Shown in pieces: positions 50,193-59,238 of a DNA stretch of 64,000 nucleotides. The translations under genes were made by a program, and so were the position numbers. The DNA is from Rugamonas sp045984285 (GTDB lineage Bacteria; Pseudomonadota; Gammaproteobacteria; Burkholderiales; Burkholderiaceae_D). The stretch lies in NCBI RefSeq assembly GCF_045984285.3, contig NZ_JBJQIK030000008.1, positions 62,001-126,000 on the forward strand, given 5' to 3'. Every line of letters starts with the position of its first letter. The first letter of the stretch is position 1. The notes beneath the pieces were generated by a model. The model was not told where the DNA came from, did not search any database, and saw only the letters and a list, made by a program, of their open reading frames with translations.

Positions 50193-50260
50193 AACGAAAT
50201 TATCGAACGAAATGTAGAAATCTTTCTAAATATTTTCGTTTTAGTTGTATTTTTTTCGTT
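50193..50260. promoter_or_regulatory. AACGAAA operator array between permease and GH27 genes
   Basis: Four copies of AACGAAA in the 189-bp divergent gap: AACGAAAT at 50193-50200 and 50206-50213 (13 bp apart) and inverted TTTTCGTT at 50233-50240 and 50253-50260. The same unit occurs in the arrays at 36426-36458 and 36617-36629. This is the pattern of DeoR/AgaR-family control of both divergent genes. Confidence 0.6.
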
Positions 50261-50343
50261 TAAGGAGGGTTGCTTTTCTTTTTGACGTCTCTCGTTTACT
50301 ATCTAAAGCCATAACATTTTCAGATTCCTTATCGGAGATTTGC

Positions 50344-52296
50344 ATGCAAAAGCGCTGGCCTGGAATGAGTGAAGCCCCGAAATTCAGGGTTCTTAGTGGA
50401 GTTCTTGCTGCGGCAATCGCTTTATCGCTCACTCCGGCATGGGCCGGGCCGGCGGCCGATCCGCTGGCGCCCGCCGGCCGCTGGGAAGGCAGTGCCGGCG
50501 GCAGCGCCAGCACCCCGCCGATGGGCTGGAACAGCTGGAATGCCTTCCGCACCGAAGTCGACGAAGCGAAAGTCATGGGCGCCGCGCGCGTGCTGGTCGA
50601 CAGCGGATTGGCCAAGCTTGGCTATATCTACGTTAACCTCGACGATGGCTGGTGGCTCAAGCGCCGCAGCGGCGATGGGCGCCTGCAGATCCGCACCGGC
50701 ATCTTCCCGTCGGCGGCCACCGGCGGCCCGGACGGCACCAGCTTCAAGCCATTCACCGACCGGCTGCACGCCATGGGCCTGAAGGCCGGCATCTATACGG
50801 ACATCGGCCGCAACGCCTGCTCGCAAGCCTACGACCTGCATTCCCCCAATCTGCCGGAAGGCACGACCGCCGAGCGCGAGGTAGGCCTCGACGGCCACGT
50901 CGAGCAGGACATCAGCCTGTATTTCAAGGAATGGGGCTTCGACTACATCAAGATCGATGCCTGCGGGCTGGCCGATTTCGTGCCGGGTTCCGATCTGGTG
51001 AAACGCCAGGACTACCGCGCCATGGCGCCGCTCATCGAACGCGGCTCGATCAACCGCACCGACATCGCTGCCGTGAAAGGCCGCTACGAAGCCGTTGCCG
51101 CCGCGCTGAAGGCGGCGCGGCCGGCCAGGGACTATGTGCTGTCGATCTGCGCCTGGGGCATGGCGAACGTGCGCAGCTGGGGCAAGGACGTCGGCAACCT
51201 GTGGCGCACCAGCGCCGACATCACGCCAAGCTGGACCAGCATGCTGCACAACTTCGACAGCGCCGCGAAACGCCCGCTGTATGCGGGGCCGGGCCACTGG
51301 AACGATCCCGACATCCTGCACATCGGCCATGGCGAATTTGACGCCGCCCATCCGGTCGAAGTGCGTTCCCACTTCTCGCTCTGGGCAATGATCAATGCGC
51401 CGCTGCTGGTCAGCTATGACTTGCGCAATGGGCCTGCATCATTCCTCGACGTGCTGGGCAACGCCGACGTGGTGGGACTGAACCAGGACAAGGCCGGCCA
51501 CCAGGGCGTGGTGGCCTACGATTCCGACGATGCGCAGATCATCGTCAAGACGCTGGGCGACGGCCAGCGCAAGGCTGTCGCGCTGTTCAACCGCGGCGCA
51601 GCACCGGCGCCGGTGACTTTGCTCGCCAAACACCTGAAGCTGTCGGACAACGCACCGGTCACACTGCGCGATCTGTGGTCGAAGCAAAGCCTCACTTTCA
51701 CCGGCGAGAAGGCATTTACGCTGGCGCCACACGAGACGCTGGTATTCGAAGCGACTGGCAAGCGGCAGCTGGAAAACGGCGTCTACCTCTCCGAGATTCC
51801 CGGCGCAATCAACGTCGCCATCGACGGCACCCGGCAGCCACAGCTCGACCCCAGCATTCACCGCATGATCGACCCATGGTCCAACACCCGCTCCGGCGGC
51901 TCCCGTCCCCAATACGCAGGCTGGGGCGGGGCACAGGCGGATACCACCCCGTACGGCCAGACCCTGCAAGTGGCGGGCCAGTCGTTCGACTCGGGGATTG
52001 GCGTGCTGTCCAACTCGCGTCTTCAGGTAAGGAACGATGCCGGCTATGCGCAGTTCACAGCCTCCGTCGGTGTAGATGACTCAACCGAAAACACTGGCCA
52101 GCCCCTGCGCTTCTACGTTTATGGCGACGGCAAGCTGCTGGCCGAAAGCCCGGAGCTGGCATTCGGCAGCAAGGCGCACCGCCTGAAGGCCGATATCCGG
52201 GGCAGGAAAGTCATCGAACTGGTGGTGCGGGATGCAAAATCCGGCAAGGCGCAGCCCGTGGTGGCAAGCTGGGGAGATGCCCAGTTGACGCGCTGA
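50344..52296 (+). CDS. GH27 alpha-galactosidase / alpha-N-acetylgalactosaminidase with C-terminal NPCBM domain
   Basis: A 650-residue exported GH27 enzyme (signal peptide about 15-35, TPAWAG). TPPMGWNSWNAF (58-69), VNLDDGWW, nucleophile Asp205 in YIKIDACG and acid/base Asp292 in RTSADI give the complete active site; the GH27 beta-sandwich follows (about 420-500). Residues about 530-648 form an NPCBM-type domain (FDSGIGVLSNSRLQ and VVRDAKSGKAQPVVASW). ATG at 50344 follows GGAG. GH27 includes both alpha-galactosidases and alpha-N-acetylgalactosaminidases; the divergent aga operon hints at amino-sugar release. Confidence 0.92.
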   Translation: MQKRWPGMSEAPKFRVLSGVLAAAIALSLTPAWAGPAADPLAPAGRWEGSAGGSASTPPMGWNSWNAFRTEVDEAKVMGAARVLVDSGLAKLGYIYVNLDDGWWLKRRSGDGRLQIRTGIFPSAATGGPDGTSFKPFTDRLHAMGLKAGIYTDIGRNACSQAYDLHSPNLPEGTTAEREVGLDGHVEQDISLYFKEWGFDYIKIDACGLADFVPGSDLVKRQDYRAMAPLIERGSINRTDIAAVKGRYEAVAAALKAARPARDYVLSICAWGMANVRSWGKDVGNLWRTSADITPSWTSMLHNFDSAAKRPLYAGPGHWNDPDILHIGHGEFDAAHPVEVRSHFSLWAMINAPLLVSYDLRNGPASFLDVLGNADVVGLNQDKAGHQGVVAYDSDDAQIIVKTLGDGQRKAVALFNRGAAPAPVTLLAKHLKLSDNAPVTLRDLWSKQSLTFTGEKAFTLAPHETLVFEATGKRQLENGVYLSEIPGAINVAIDGTRQPQLDPSIHRMIDPWSNTRSGGSRPQYAGWGGAQADTTPYGQTLQVAGQSFDSGIGVLSNSRLQVRNDAGYAQFTASVGVDDSTENTGQPLRFYVYGDGKLLAESPELAFGSKAHRLKADIRGRKVIELVVRDAKSGKAQPVVASWGDAQLTR

Positions 52297-52300
52297 TCCG

Positions 52301-52320
52301 CAGGCGTTTTGCTGCGCCTG
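52301..52320. terminator. Hairpin between convergent GH27 and TraB/GumN genes
   Basis: CAGGCG (52301-52306) and CGCCTG (52315-52320), 6-bp stem with 8-base loop starting TTTT, in the 33-bp convergent gap. No clear T tract follows. Confidence 0.3.
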
Positions 52321-52329
52321 TCCATCGGC

Positions 52330-53310
52330 TCATTCAGGCGGCTGGACTGAATAACCCTTGGTCTTCAGCGCGGCGATATAGCCGTCGGGGTCAACGATAT
52401 CGCGTAGCTGGAGCACTGCGAATGTAGAGCGGTTGGCCGCCAGCGCGCGCTCGGCGGCATTCAGCCAGGATTCCCGCATGCGTTGTTCCATGGAGTGGAA
52501 GCTGGCCTGCTCTTTCATGAACTGGCTGTTGTATACGGCATCGCGGCAGGAATTCTCGCGCTCTGCAAAATTCAGCTTGAGGATCTCGCCGATATCGCCA
52601 ACGGCCCAGGCGTTGGCGCGCGTACGCAGCGTATCCAGCTCGCCCTCAAGCTGGTCCAGCGTTTTGCGGAAACACGCCACGTCTTCCAATGGCGACTTCT
52701 TGAATTCCTTGAGCATGCGCGAGGGGTCATCCAGCGCCAGCGTGATGGTCGTTTTCGTGACCGGCACCTTGTTCTGTTTGGCGAGCTTCTCAATGCGCTC
52801 ACGCACTTCCTTATCCGTACCGAGACCAATCTTGCCGAGCGCACGGCGATGCAGTTCGTCTGCCGCAAACAGCGGCCGTTCCCGTTCAATGCCGCTGTCG
52901 TCGCCAATGTATTTCTGCTTGAGTTCCAGCCAGCGCGCGTAGACGTCCGCAGGCAGCACTTCCTTCAGTTCCGCGCCGTCAGGATTTTTCTTCAGGCCGA
53001 TCATCTGCGGCAGCAGGGTCAACCCCTTGAAGAACCCGACGTCGGCACGCGCATTTGGCGGCAGCAGATACTCCTGCGATTCCGCGAGTATCTTTTCCAC
53101 CTCGCGCGAGCGCCACTCCATCTTCCTGGGCAGCGGCGCGTAGCTGCCGAACACCCACAGCACATGATCGCCCTTACTCACCTTCCACAAGCCCGGGCCC
53201 GGCTTCTGGCCCACCACCACGATCTGCTCGGAAGGTTTTTCGGGCTCGGCATCCTGCGCAAATGGAGAGGATGCTGCGAGACTCAGGAGAATGGCTGCGG
53301 CAATTTTCAT
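52330..53310 (-). CDS. TraB/GumN-family protein
   Basis: A 326-residue exported protein of the TraB/GumN (PF01963) family. Signal peptide 1-19 (SLAASSPFA-QD). The core is GLWKVSKGDHVLWVFGSYAP (the TraB strand, with G-S in place of the more usual G-T-x-H), LLPQMIG, the AADELHRRAL helix and the late LAANRSTFAVLQLRDIVDPDG and IAALKTKGYSV ending. Members are putative metalloproteases of the Tiki type; here the usual G-T-x-H motif is changed to G-S-Y-A, so catalysis is doubtful. ATG at 53310. Divergent from the alpha/beta hydrolase. Confidence 0.85.
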   Translation of the reverse strand: MKIAAAILLSLAASSPFAQDAEPEKPSEQIVVVGQKPGPGLWKVSKGDHVLWVFGSYAPLPRKMEWRSREVEKILAESQEYLLPPNARADVGFFKGLTLLPQMIGLKKNPDGAELKEVLPADVYARWLELKQKYIGDDSGIERERPLFAADELHRRALGKIGLGTDKEVRERIEKLAKQNKVPVTKTTITLALDDPSRMLKEFKKSPLEDVACFRKTLDQLEGELDTLRTRANAWAVGDIGEILKLNFAERENSCRDAVYNSQFMKEQASFHSMEQRMRESWLNAAERALAANRSTFAVLQLRDIVDPDGYIAALKTKGYSVQPPE

Positions 53311-53387
53311 GATCAAATTTTACCTCACCCCTTTCGACTCAAGCAGCGGCCGCATGTGCGATCATTGAATTTTCCAGCCGAAGATCG

Positions 53388-54521
53388 ATGATGATGCGCT
53401 ACCTCCTCACTGCCATGGCACTCAGCATTTCCGCCGCCGCGCCTGCGCAGGATTACCAGCATGAAGGCGTGCGCGATGCGCTGCCGGTCTATCAGCAGGC
53501 GCTGAAGAAGCGCCTGGCGTTCCCGATGGCGTGGTCGCAGGATGTGCACGACCTGCCGGCCTGGCGCGCCGCCGGCCGCGCGAAGCTGTGGGAACTCACG
53601 CTGCAGCCGCGCGATAACTCGCCCTTTGTGCCGCAGCTGATTGCGGAGCAGGACCGGGGCAGCTATGTGGCGCGCCAGGTCGTATTCAACCTCACCGCCG
53701 AAAGCCGGGTGCGCGCGCTGCTGCTGGTGCCGAAAGCGGCGGGCAGGCATCCCGCGGCGCTGATGCTGCACGACCATGGCGCGAAGTTCGATATCGGCAA
53801 AGAGAAGCTCATCACGACTTGGAACGATCCCGCGCGCGAGGCCTCGTCGATGGCATGGGCCGGGAAGAGTTTCTCCGGCCGCCTGCCGGGCGATGCGCTG
53901 GCCCAGCGCGGCTATGTGGTGCTGGCGGTGGATGCCCTGGGCTGGGGCGACCGCGGTCCGATGACGGCAGACGCGCAGCAGGCGCTGGCGGCTAATATGT
54001 TCAACCTGGGCAGCTCGATGGCGGGCGCCATGGCGGCGGAAGACGTGCGCGCCGCCGCCTTCCTCGCCTCGCTGCCGGAAGTCGATACGCGCCGCGTGGC
54101 CGCCATCGGCTTTTCGATGGGCGCCTTCCGCGCCTGGCAGGTGGCCGCGCTGTCCGATGATATCAAGGCCGTGGTGGCGGTGAGCTGGATGGCGACCACG
54201 GAAGGCCTGATGGTGCCGGGGAATAACCAGCTGCGCGGCTCCTCCGCCTGGCAGATGCTGCATCCCGGCCTGCTGCGTTATATGGACTTCCCGGACGTGG
54301 CCAGCCTTGCCGCGCCCAAACCCGCGCTGTTCTTCACCGGCGCGCAGGACAAGCTGTTCCCTCTGCACTCGGCCGAACAGGCTTTCGCGAAAATGCGCCG
54401 CGTATGGCAGTCCTGGGATGCGGAGGCGAAGTTCGATGCGCGCGTGCTGCCCGGCGGCCACGTGTTCCCGCGCGAAGCGCAGGATGCCGCCTTCGACTGG
54501 CTGGAGCGCCAGCCCTACTAG
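53388..54521 (+). CDS. Exported alpha/beta-hydrolase (acetyl-xylan esterase-like)
   Basis: A 377-residue exported alpha/beta-hydrolase. Signal peptide about 1-20 (AAAPA-QD). Oxyanion strand LMLHDHGAKFD, nucleophile Ser in AIGFSMGAFRAW (about residue 244), the acid Asp in FFTGAQDKLFPLHS and the His in LPGGHVFPREA. It resembles the dienelactone-hydrolase/abhydrolase_7 esterases that de-esterify glycans. Three consecutive ATG codons start at 53388; the first is given. Its end overlaps the convergent flagellin gene by four bases. Confidence 0.88.
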   Translation: MMMRYLLTAMALSISAAAPAQDYQHEGVRDALPVYQQALKKRLAFPMAWSQDVHDLPAWRAAGRAKLWELTLQPRDNSPFVPQLIAEQDRGSYVARQVVFNLTAESRVRALLLVPKAAGRHPAALMLHDHGAKFDIGKEKLITTWNDPAREASSMAWAGKSFSGRLPGDALAQRGYVVLAVDALGWGDRGPMTADAQQALAANMFNLGSSMAGAMAAEDVRAAAFLASLPEVDTRRVAAIGFSMGAFRAWQVAALSDDIKAVVAVSWMATTEGLMVPGNNQLRGSSAWQMLHPGLLRYMDFPDVASLAAPKPALFFTGAQDKLFPLHSAEQAFAKMRRVWQSWDAEAKFDARVLPGGHVFPREAQDAAFDWLERQPY

Positions 54522-55339
54522 ATGCTGCGCAGCAGGTTGAGGATCAGGCGCGGCTGGGAGTTGGCCTGCGCCAGCATGGCCATCGCCGCCTGCTGCAGGA
54601 TCTGGCTACGCGTGAGCCGCGCGGTCTCCGCCGCGAAGTCGGTATCGAGGATGGCGGAACGGGAAGCGGCCAAGTTCTCGGCCATCGTGGCGTTATTACT
54701 GCTGGCGTAGCCCAGCCGGTTCTGCATCGCGCCCATGCGCGCGCGCACCATGTCGATATGCAGGATCTGCTCGTCGAGGAAAGTCAGCGCCTTGGTGGCG
54801 TCGGCATGCGAGGTCAGGTCAATGGAGGTCGGATTGTAGCCGTCGGCGTCCACATGGAAGATGGACGGTATGCCCAGCTGCAGCAGGTCCCCCGCATTCG
54901 CCCCTATCTGCAGGTGTGAGCTGAAGCTCCCGTCCAGCAGACTGATGCCGTTATAGTTGGTGTCCTCCACCATGCGCTTCGCTTCCAGCAGCAGCGCCGA
55001 AGCTTCGAGCTGGATCGCCATCCGGTCCTGCGCATTATTGGTATCGCTCGCCGCCTGCACGGCCAGCTCGCGCACGCGCTGGAAGATGTCGGTAATGGTG
55101 CCGAGCGCGCCTTCGCCGGTCTGGAGCAGCGAGATGCCGTCATTGATGTTGCGGTTCGCCTGCTGCATGCCGCGCAGCTGGGAGCCCATGCGCTCGCTGA
55201 TCGCCAGGCCCGCCGCATCGTCGCGCGCAGAGCTCATGCGCAGTCCGCTGGACAGGCGGCGCAAGCTGTCGGCGACGTCCATCCCGTGGCGCTCGATGGC
55301 GCGCAGGGCGAAAAGCGCGGGCGTGTTGGTAAGCTGCAT
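54518..55339 (-). CDS. Short orphan flagellin
   Basis: A 273-residue flagellin. The N-terminal D0/D1 has the hallmark SLRRLSSGLRMSSARDDAAG, LAISERMGSQLRGMQQANRN and INDGISLLQTGEGAL; the C-terminal D1/D0 has RARMGAMQNRLGYASSNNAT and ILQQAAMAMLAQANSQPRLI, NLLRSI. There is almost no variable D2/D3 region. No other flagellar gene lies nearby. ATG at 55339 (MQLTNTPALFALR) is preferred to a TTG 24 bases upstream. A good sigma-28 promoter precedes it. The usual N-terminal SxxAQ...LNRT pattern is altered (TNTPALFALRAIER). Confidence 0.92.
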   Translation of the reverse strand: MQLTNTPALFALRAIERHGMDVADSLRRLSSGLRMSSARDDAAGLAISERMGSQLRGMQQANRNINDGISLLQTGEGALGTITDIFQRVRELAVQAASDTNNAQDRMAIQLEASALLLEAKRMVEDTNYNGISLLDGSFSSHLQIGANAGDLLQLGIPSIFHVDADGYNPTSIDLTSHADATKALTFLDEQILHIDMVRARMGAMQNRLGYASSNNATMAENLAASRSAILDTDFAAETARLTRSQILQQAAMAMLAQANSQPRLILNLLRSI

Positions 55340-55380
55340 GGCGTGTCCGTGGCTGGCGGACAAAGCGCCGCTCTACCCTG

Positions 55381-55407
55381 TTAACGACAGGAAAGCAGAG
55401 AACTTAA
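55381..55407 (-). promoter_or_regulatory. Sigma-28 (FliA) promoter of flagellin
   Basis: On the minus strand: TTAAGTTC (55400-55407; consensus TAAAGTTT), exactly 11 bases, then GTCGTTAA (55381-55388; consensus GCCGATAA). Six of eight match in each box with the canonical spacer. It lies 42 bases before the start codon. Confidence 0.75.
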
Positions 55408-55430
55408 TCACCAATTGTCACAGCGGGGAT

Positions 55431-57035
55431 TCAAGCGGCGGCCAGTTCCTGCCCGGCCCGGGCCGCCGCCAGCTGCGCCGGCGCCAGGCGGGCCGCGGCC
55501 TGCGCCAGGTAGCGCACCGCGCCGGGCATGCCCTGGCGTTCGGCTTGCGCCAGCCAGTGCCAGGCCTGGGCCGCATCGGCCGCCACGCCCTGTCCCGACA
55601 GGAACATCAGCCCCGTATTCAGCTGGGCGCGGCCATGCCCCTGTTCGGCGGCCCGCAAGTACCAGTGGAAGGCCTGCACGAAATCGCGCGCCATGCCCTG
55701 CCCGCTGTCGCAACGCAGCGCCAGCGTGAACTGCGACAGGGTGTGGCCGTTTTCGGCCGCCTTGCGGTACCAGTGGTTGGCGCGCACCGTGTTCGGCGCC
55801 GGACCGTCGTCGCGGTCATAGAGCTGGCCCAGCATGTACTGGGCGGCCGCGTAATCCTGTTCGGCGGCGCGCGAATACCAGCTCAGGGCCTTGCGCAGGT
55901 CGCGCGGCAGACCCTGCCCGTTTTCATAGCGCAGGCCGAGGTCGAACTGCGCGCGCGCGTGGCCCTGCTCGGCGGCCTCGCGGCACCAGCGGATGGCCTC
56001 CTGCGTATCCTGCGGCACGCCTTCGCCCGCCTCGTACAGCAGGCCGAGATGGTATTGCGCGGCCGGGAAGCGCTGCTCCGCCGCCTGGCGGTACCAGTGC
56101 GCGGCGCGCGTGGCATCGGCCGCCACGTCCTGGCCGTGCTGGTAGCGCTGGCCCAGGTTGTTCTGTGCCGCCGCATGGCCCAGCTGCGCGGCGGCGCGGT
56201 AGCACTCCATCGCGCGTTCGGGATTGCGCGGCACGCCGCTGCCGTTGTCGTAGATCAGCGCCAGGTTGAAATGCGAACTCACATGGTCCTGCGCGGCGGC
56301 GCGGCGGTACCAGTGGATGGCCTGGCGCGTGTCCTGCGGCACGCCGTCCCCCTTGTCATAGCGCAGCGCAAGGTTGAACTGCGCCGGCGCATAGCCCTGC
56401 TCGGCCGCCTTGCGGTACCACTGGATGGCCTGTTCCGGATCGGGATCGATGCCATGCCCGTTGTCGTAGCGCAGCGCGAGGTTGAACTGCGCGCGCGCAT
56501 AGCCCTGCGTGGCGGCCTTCTGGTACCAGTACAGGGCTTGCGCATAGTCCTGCGGCACGCCCTTGCCGGTGTCGTACATCATGGCGAGGTTGTTCTGCGC
56601 GCCGGCATCGCCCTGTTCCGCGGCCTTGCTGAACCAGAAACGCGCCTGTTCGGTATCCTGCGCCACGCCCTGGCCCTTGGCATACAGCCAGCCCAGGTTG
56701 TACTGCGCGGCCGCATAACCTTTTTCGGCCGCCATCTGGTACCAGCGCGCTGCCTCGCACAGGTCGGCGTCCACGCCCTGGCCCTTCTGGTACATCACGC
56801 CCAGGTTGTATTGCGCGTGTTCTAGGCCGGCATTCGCGGCCTGGCGGTACCAGGCCACGGCCAGTTCCTCATTGCGCGCCACGCCCTTGCCGTGGAAGTA
56901 CATATAACCGAGGCTGTGCTGCGCAGCAGGATTGCCGCGTTCAGCCTGGCCTTTCACGCGCAGGAATTCGGCGGTGTAGCTGCTGTTGTCGACGGCAGCG
57001 GCGGTTTTGGCGACGAGGGCTTCGGTGACGATCAT
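55431..57035 (-). CDS. Sel1-repeat protein
   Basis: A 534-residue cytosolic protein made of about 13 Sel1-like repeats of 36 residues (A-E-Q-G-x-A-x-A-Q-x-N-L-x-x-x-Y-x-x-G-x-G-V-x-x-D), from about residue 20 to 500, then a partial repeat. No signal peptide is seen (MIVTEALVAKTAAAVDNSS). Such solenoids scaffold signalling complexes. It starts 4 bases after the stop of the REC-PAS-GGDEF-EAL gene, so it belongs to the same operon and may dock its partners. The near-identity of the repeats suggests recent internal duplication. Confidence 0.93.
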   Translation of the reverse strand: MIVTEALVAKTAAAVDNSSYTAEFLRVKGQAERGNPAAQHSLGYMYFHGKGVARNEELAVAWYRQAANAGLEHAQYNLGVMYQKGQGVDADLCEAARWYQMAAEKGYAAAQYNLGWLYAKGQGVAQDTEQARFWFSKAAEQGDAGAQNNLAMMYDTGKGVPQDYAQALYWYQKAATQGYARAQFNLALRYDNGHGIDPDPEQAIQWYRKAAEQGYAPAQFNLALRYDKGDGVPQDTRQAIHWYRRAAAQDHVSSHFNLALIYDNGSGVPRNPERAMECYRAAAQLGHAAAQNNLGQRYQHGQDVAADATRAAHWYRQAAEQRFPAAQYHLGLLYEAGEGVPQDTQEAIRWCREAAEQGHARAQFDLGLRYENGQGLPRDLRKALSWYSRAAEQDYAAAQYMLGQLYDRDDGPAPNTVRANHWYRKAAENGHTLSQFTLALRCDSGQGMARDFVQAFHWYLRAAEQGHGRAQLNTGLMFLSGQGVAADAAQAWHWLAQAERQGMPGAVRYLAQAAARLAPAQLAAARAGQELAAA

Positions 57036-57039
57036 GGGC

Positions 57040-59232
57040 TTATGCCTGCAGGGCGCGCGGCGCGGCCGCTTGCGGTGCGATGCGTTCCTGCGCGGCCAGC
57101 ACGTCCATGAAGGCGCCCAGCGAAATCGGACGGTGGAACAGGTAGCCCTGCATGGTGCTGCAGCCGTTGGCCTGCAGGTAGCGCGCCTGCACTTCCGTCT
57201 CCACGCCTTCCGCCACCAGGTGCAGGCCGAGCCCGCGCGCGATCGAGATGATCGCCAGGATCACCGGGTAATGCCCGCTTTCGTCGTGGATCTCCTTGAC
57301 GAAGCTCTGGTCGATCTTGATGGTGTGGATCGGGAAGCGGTGCAGGTAGCTCAGCGAGGAATAGCCGGTACCGAAATCGTCGATGGCGACCGACACGCCC
57401 AGCTGGCACAGCTTGTTCAGCTGCTCGATCGCATACTGCGGATTGCGGATGCAGATGTTCTCGGTGATCTCCACTTCGATCTGCGCCGGCGAGATGTTGT
57501 AGCGCGTGAGCGCGCCGCGCATCTTCTCGAAGAAATCGCCGCGGTCCAGGTATTGCGGCGACAGGTTCAGCGACAGGCGGATGGTGTCCGCGCCGGCCTG
57601 CTGCCAGTGCAGCAGGTCGCGGCACAGGGCGCCGATCATCCAGTCCGAAATCGGCAGCATCAGGCCGTTCTCTTCGGCGAAGGGCAGGAACTCGCCGGCC
57701 GACAGCAGGCCGCGCTGCGGATGGTTCCAGCGCATCAGGCCTTCGGCGCCGATGATGCGGCCGCTCGCCACGTCGAGCTGCGGCTGGTAGTACATTTCCA
57801 GTTCGCCGTGTTCCAGCGCCTTGCGCAGCGCCTGTTCCAGCGCGATCTTCTGGTGCGACACGTCCTGCATCGAGGCGTGGTAGAAGCTGTGGCCGTTCTT
57901 GCCCAGCGCCTTCACCTGGTACATGGCGATATCGGCGTGGCGCAGCAGCTCGTCGATGCTTTCGCCGTCGCTCGGATAGACGGCGATGCCGATCGAGGCC
58001 GAGATATGCACCACATGGCCATCCAGGTCGAAGGGCTTCTGCAGCGTTTCCAGGAATTTTTCGGCAATGACCTTGGCGTCGTTGCGGTCGCGCAGTTCCG
58101 GCAGCACGATGGTGAATTCGTCGCCGCCCTGGCGCGCCAGCGTGTCGCCCTTGCGCAGGCAGTCCTTCAGGCGTGCGGCGGCCTGCTTGAGCAGCTCGTC
58201 GCCCTTCACGTGGCCCAGCGTGTCGTTGACCAGCTTGAAGCGGTCCAGGTCGATGAACATCACGGCCAGTTCGGACAGTTTGCGCTTGGCCTGGATCACG
58301 GCCAGGCCCAGGCGGTCCTTGAACAGCACGCGGTTCGGCAGGTCGGTCAGGATATCGTGGTAGGCCTGGTAGGAGATGGTTTCCTCGGCGCGCTTGCGGT
58401 CCGTGATGTCGCGCGCCACGCCATAGGTGCCGAAGAATTCGTGCTTGCGCACCGCATTGTCCGGCACGTGCATGCCGATCGCGTTCAGCGAAATCGTCAT
58501 CAGCGTGTTGTTGAAGGTGCGCTCGGCGCTGCCGATGGCCGTCTTGCACTTCAGGCGCAGCTCCACATTGCGCGAGGCGCGCTGGTCCACGCGGCGCTCG
58601 TTGAAGGCGTAGCGCGCCTTCTCCTGGTCCTCGTCGTGCACCACCAGCGAATAATGCTTGCCCAGCAGCTCGTCGCGCTCGTAGCCCAGCAGGGTGGCGG
58701 CGCGGTCGTTGACGAAGGTGAATTCGCCGGCGTGGTTCAGGGTGTAGATGAGGTCCGGCGAGCTGTCCACCAGGTAGCGGTACATCTTCTCCGAATTTTC
58801 CAGGCGCTGCGTGATGGTGTGGTTGTCGACCTTCAGGCGGCGCTTCTGCAGCGCGTTGTCGACGGTCTTGATCAGCTCTTCCGGGCTGTAAGGCTTGCGC
58901 AGGTAGTCGTAGGCGCCGCGCTTCAGCGCGCCGATCGCGGAATCGATGCCCACTTCGCCGGACATCACCACCACGTCGCAATCCATCTCGCGCGCATTGA
59001 TCACGTCCATGATGTCATGCCCGCTCATGTCCGGCAGGCGCAGGTCCAGCAGCACCAGGTCGAACTGCAGCTTGTCCAGCTGGGCCAGCGCGTCGGCGCC
59101 GGTGGCCGCCGTTTCGAGGTGGTAGCCGCGGCCGGACAGCAGCGCATGCAGGGAGGCCAGCAGGCGCGGTTCGTCGTCGACCAGCAGCAGGCGCGGATAG
59201 AAGGCGGAGGCGTCGTTCGGGGTCAGGATCAT
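57040..59232 (-). CDS. REC-PAS-GGDEF-EAL response regulator
   Basis: A 730-residue cyclic-di-GMP regulator. REC domain 14-130 with Asp19-Asp20, phospho-acceptor Asp63 (LLDLRLPDMSG) and Lys113; PAS about 145-280; GGDEF intact at 369-373 with the inhibitory I-site R-K-G-D 360-363 five residues upstream; EAL domain with E-G-L 497-499 in place of E-A-L, plus DDFGTGYSSL, KIDQSFVK and EGVE. Both synthase and phosphodiesterase activities are therefore plausible. The preceding HDOD-GAF-histidine kinase, ending 6 bases upstream, is the likely phosphodonor. Confidence 0.95.
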   Translation of the reverse strand: MILTPNDASAFYPRLLLVDDEPRLLASLHALLSGRGYHLETAATGADALAQLDKLQFDLVLLDLRLPDMSGHDIMDVINAREMDCDVVVMSGEVGIDSAIGALKRGAYDYLRKPYSPEELIKTVDNALQKRRLKVDNHTITQRLENSEKMYRYLVDSSPDLIYTLNHAGEFTFVNDRAATLLGYERDELLGKHYSLVVHDEDQEKARYAFNERRVDQRASRNVELRLKCKTAIGSAERTFNNTLMTISLNAIGMHVPDNAVRKHEFFGTYGVARDITDRKRAEETISYQAYHDILTDLPNRVLFKDRLGLAVIQAKRKLSELAVMFIDLDRFKLVNDTLGHVKGDELLKQAAARLKDCLRKGDTLARQGGDEFTIVLPELRDRNDAKVIAEKFLETLQKPFDLDGHVVHISASIGIAVYPSDGESIDELLRHADIAMYQVKALGKNGHSFYHASMQDVSHQKIALEQALRKALEHGELEMYYQPQLDVASGRIIGAEGLMRWNHPQRGLLSAGEFLPFAEENGLMLPISDWMIGALCRDLLHWQQAGADTIRLSLNLSPQYLDRGDFFEKMRGALTRYNISPAQIEVEITENICIRNPQYAIEQLNKLCQLGVSVAIDDFGTGYSSLSYLHRFPIHTIKIDQSFVKEIHDESGHYPVILAIISIARGLGLHLVAEGVETEVQARYLQANGCSTMQGYLFHRPISLGAFMDVLAAQERIAPQAAAPRALQA

Positions 59233-59238
59233 GGTCGC

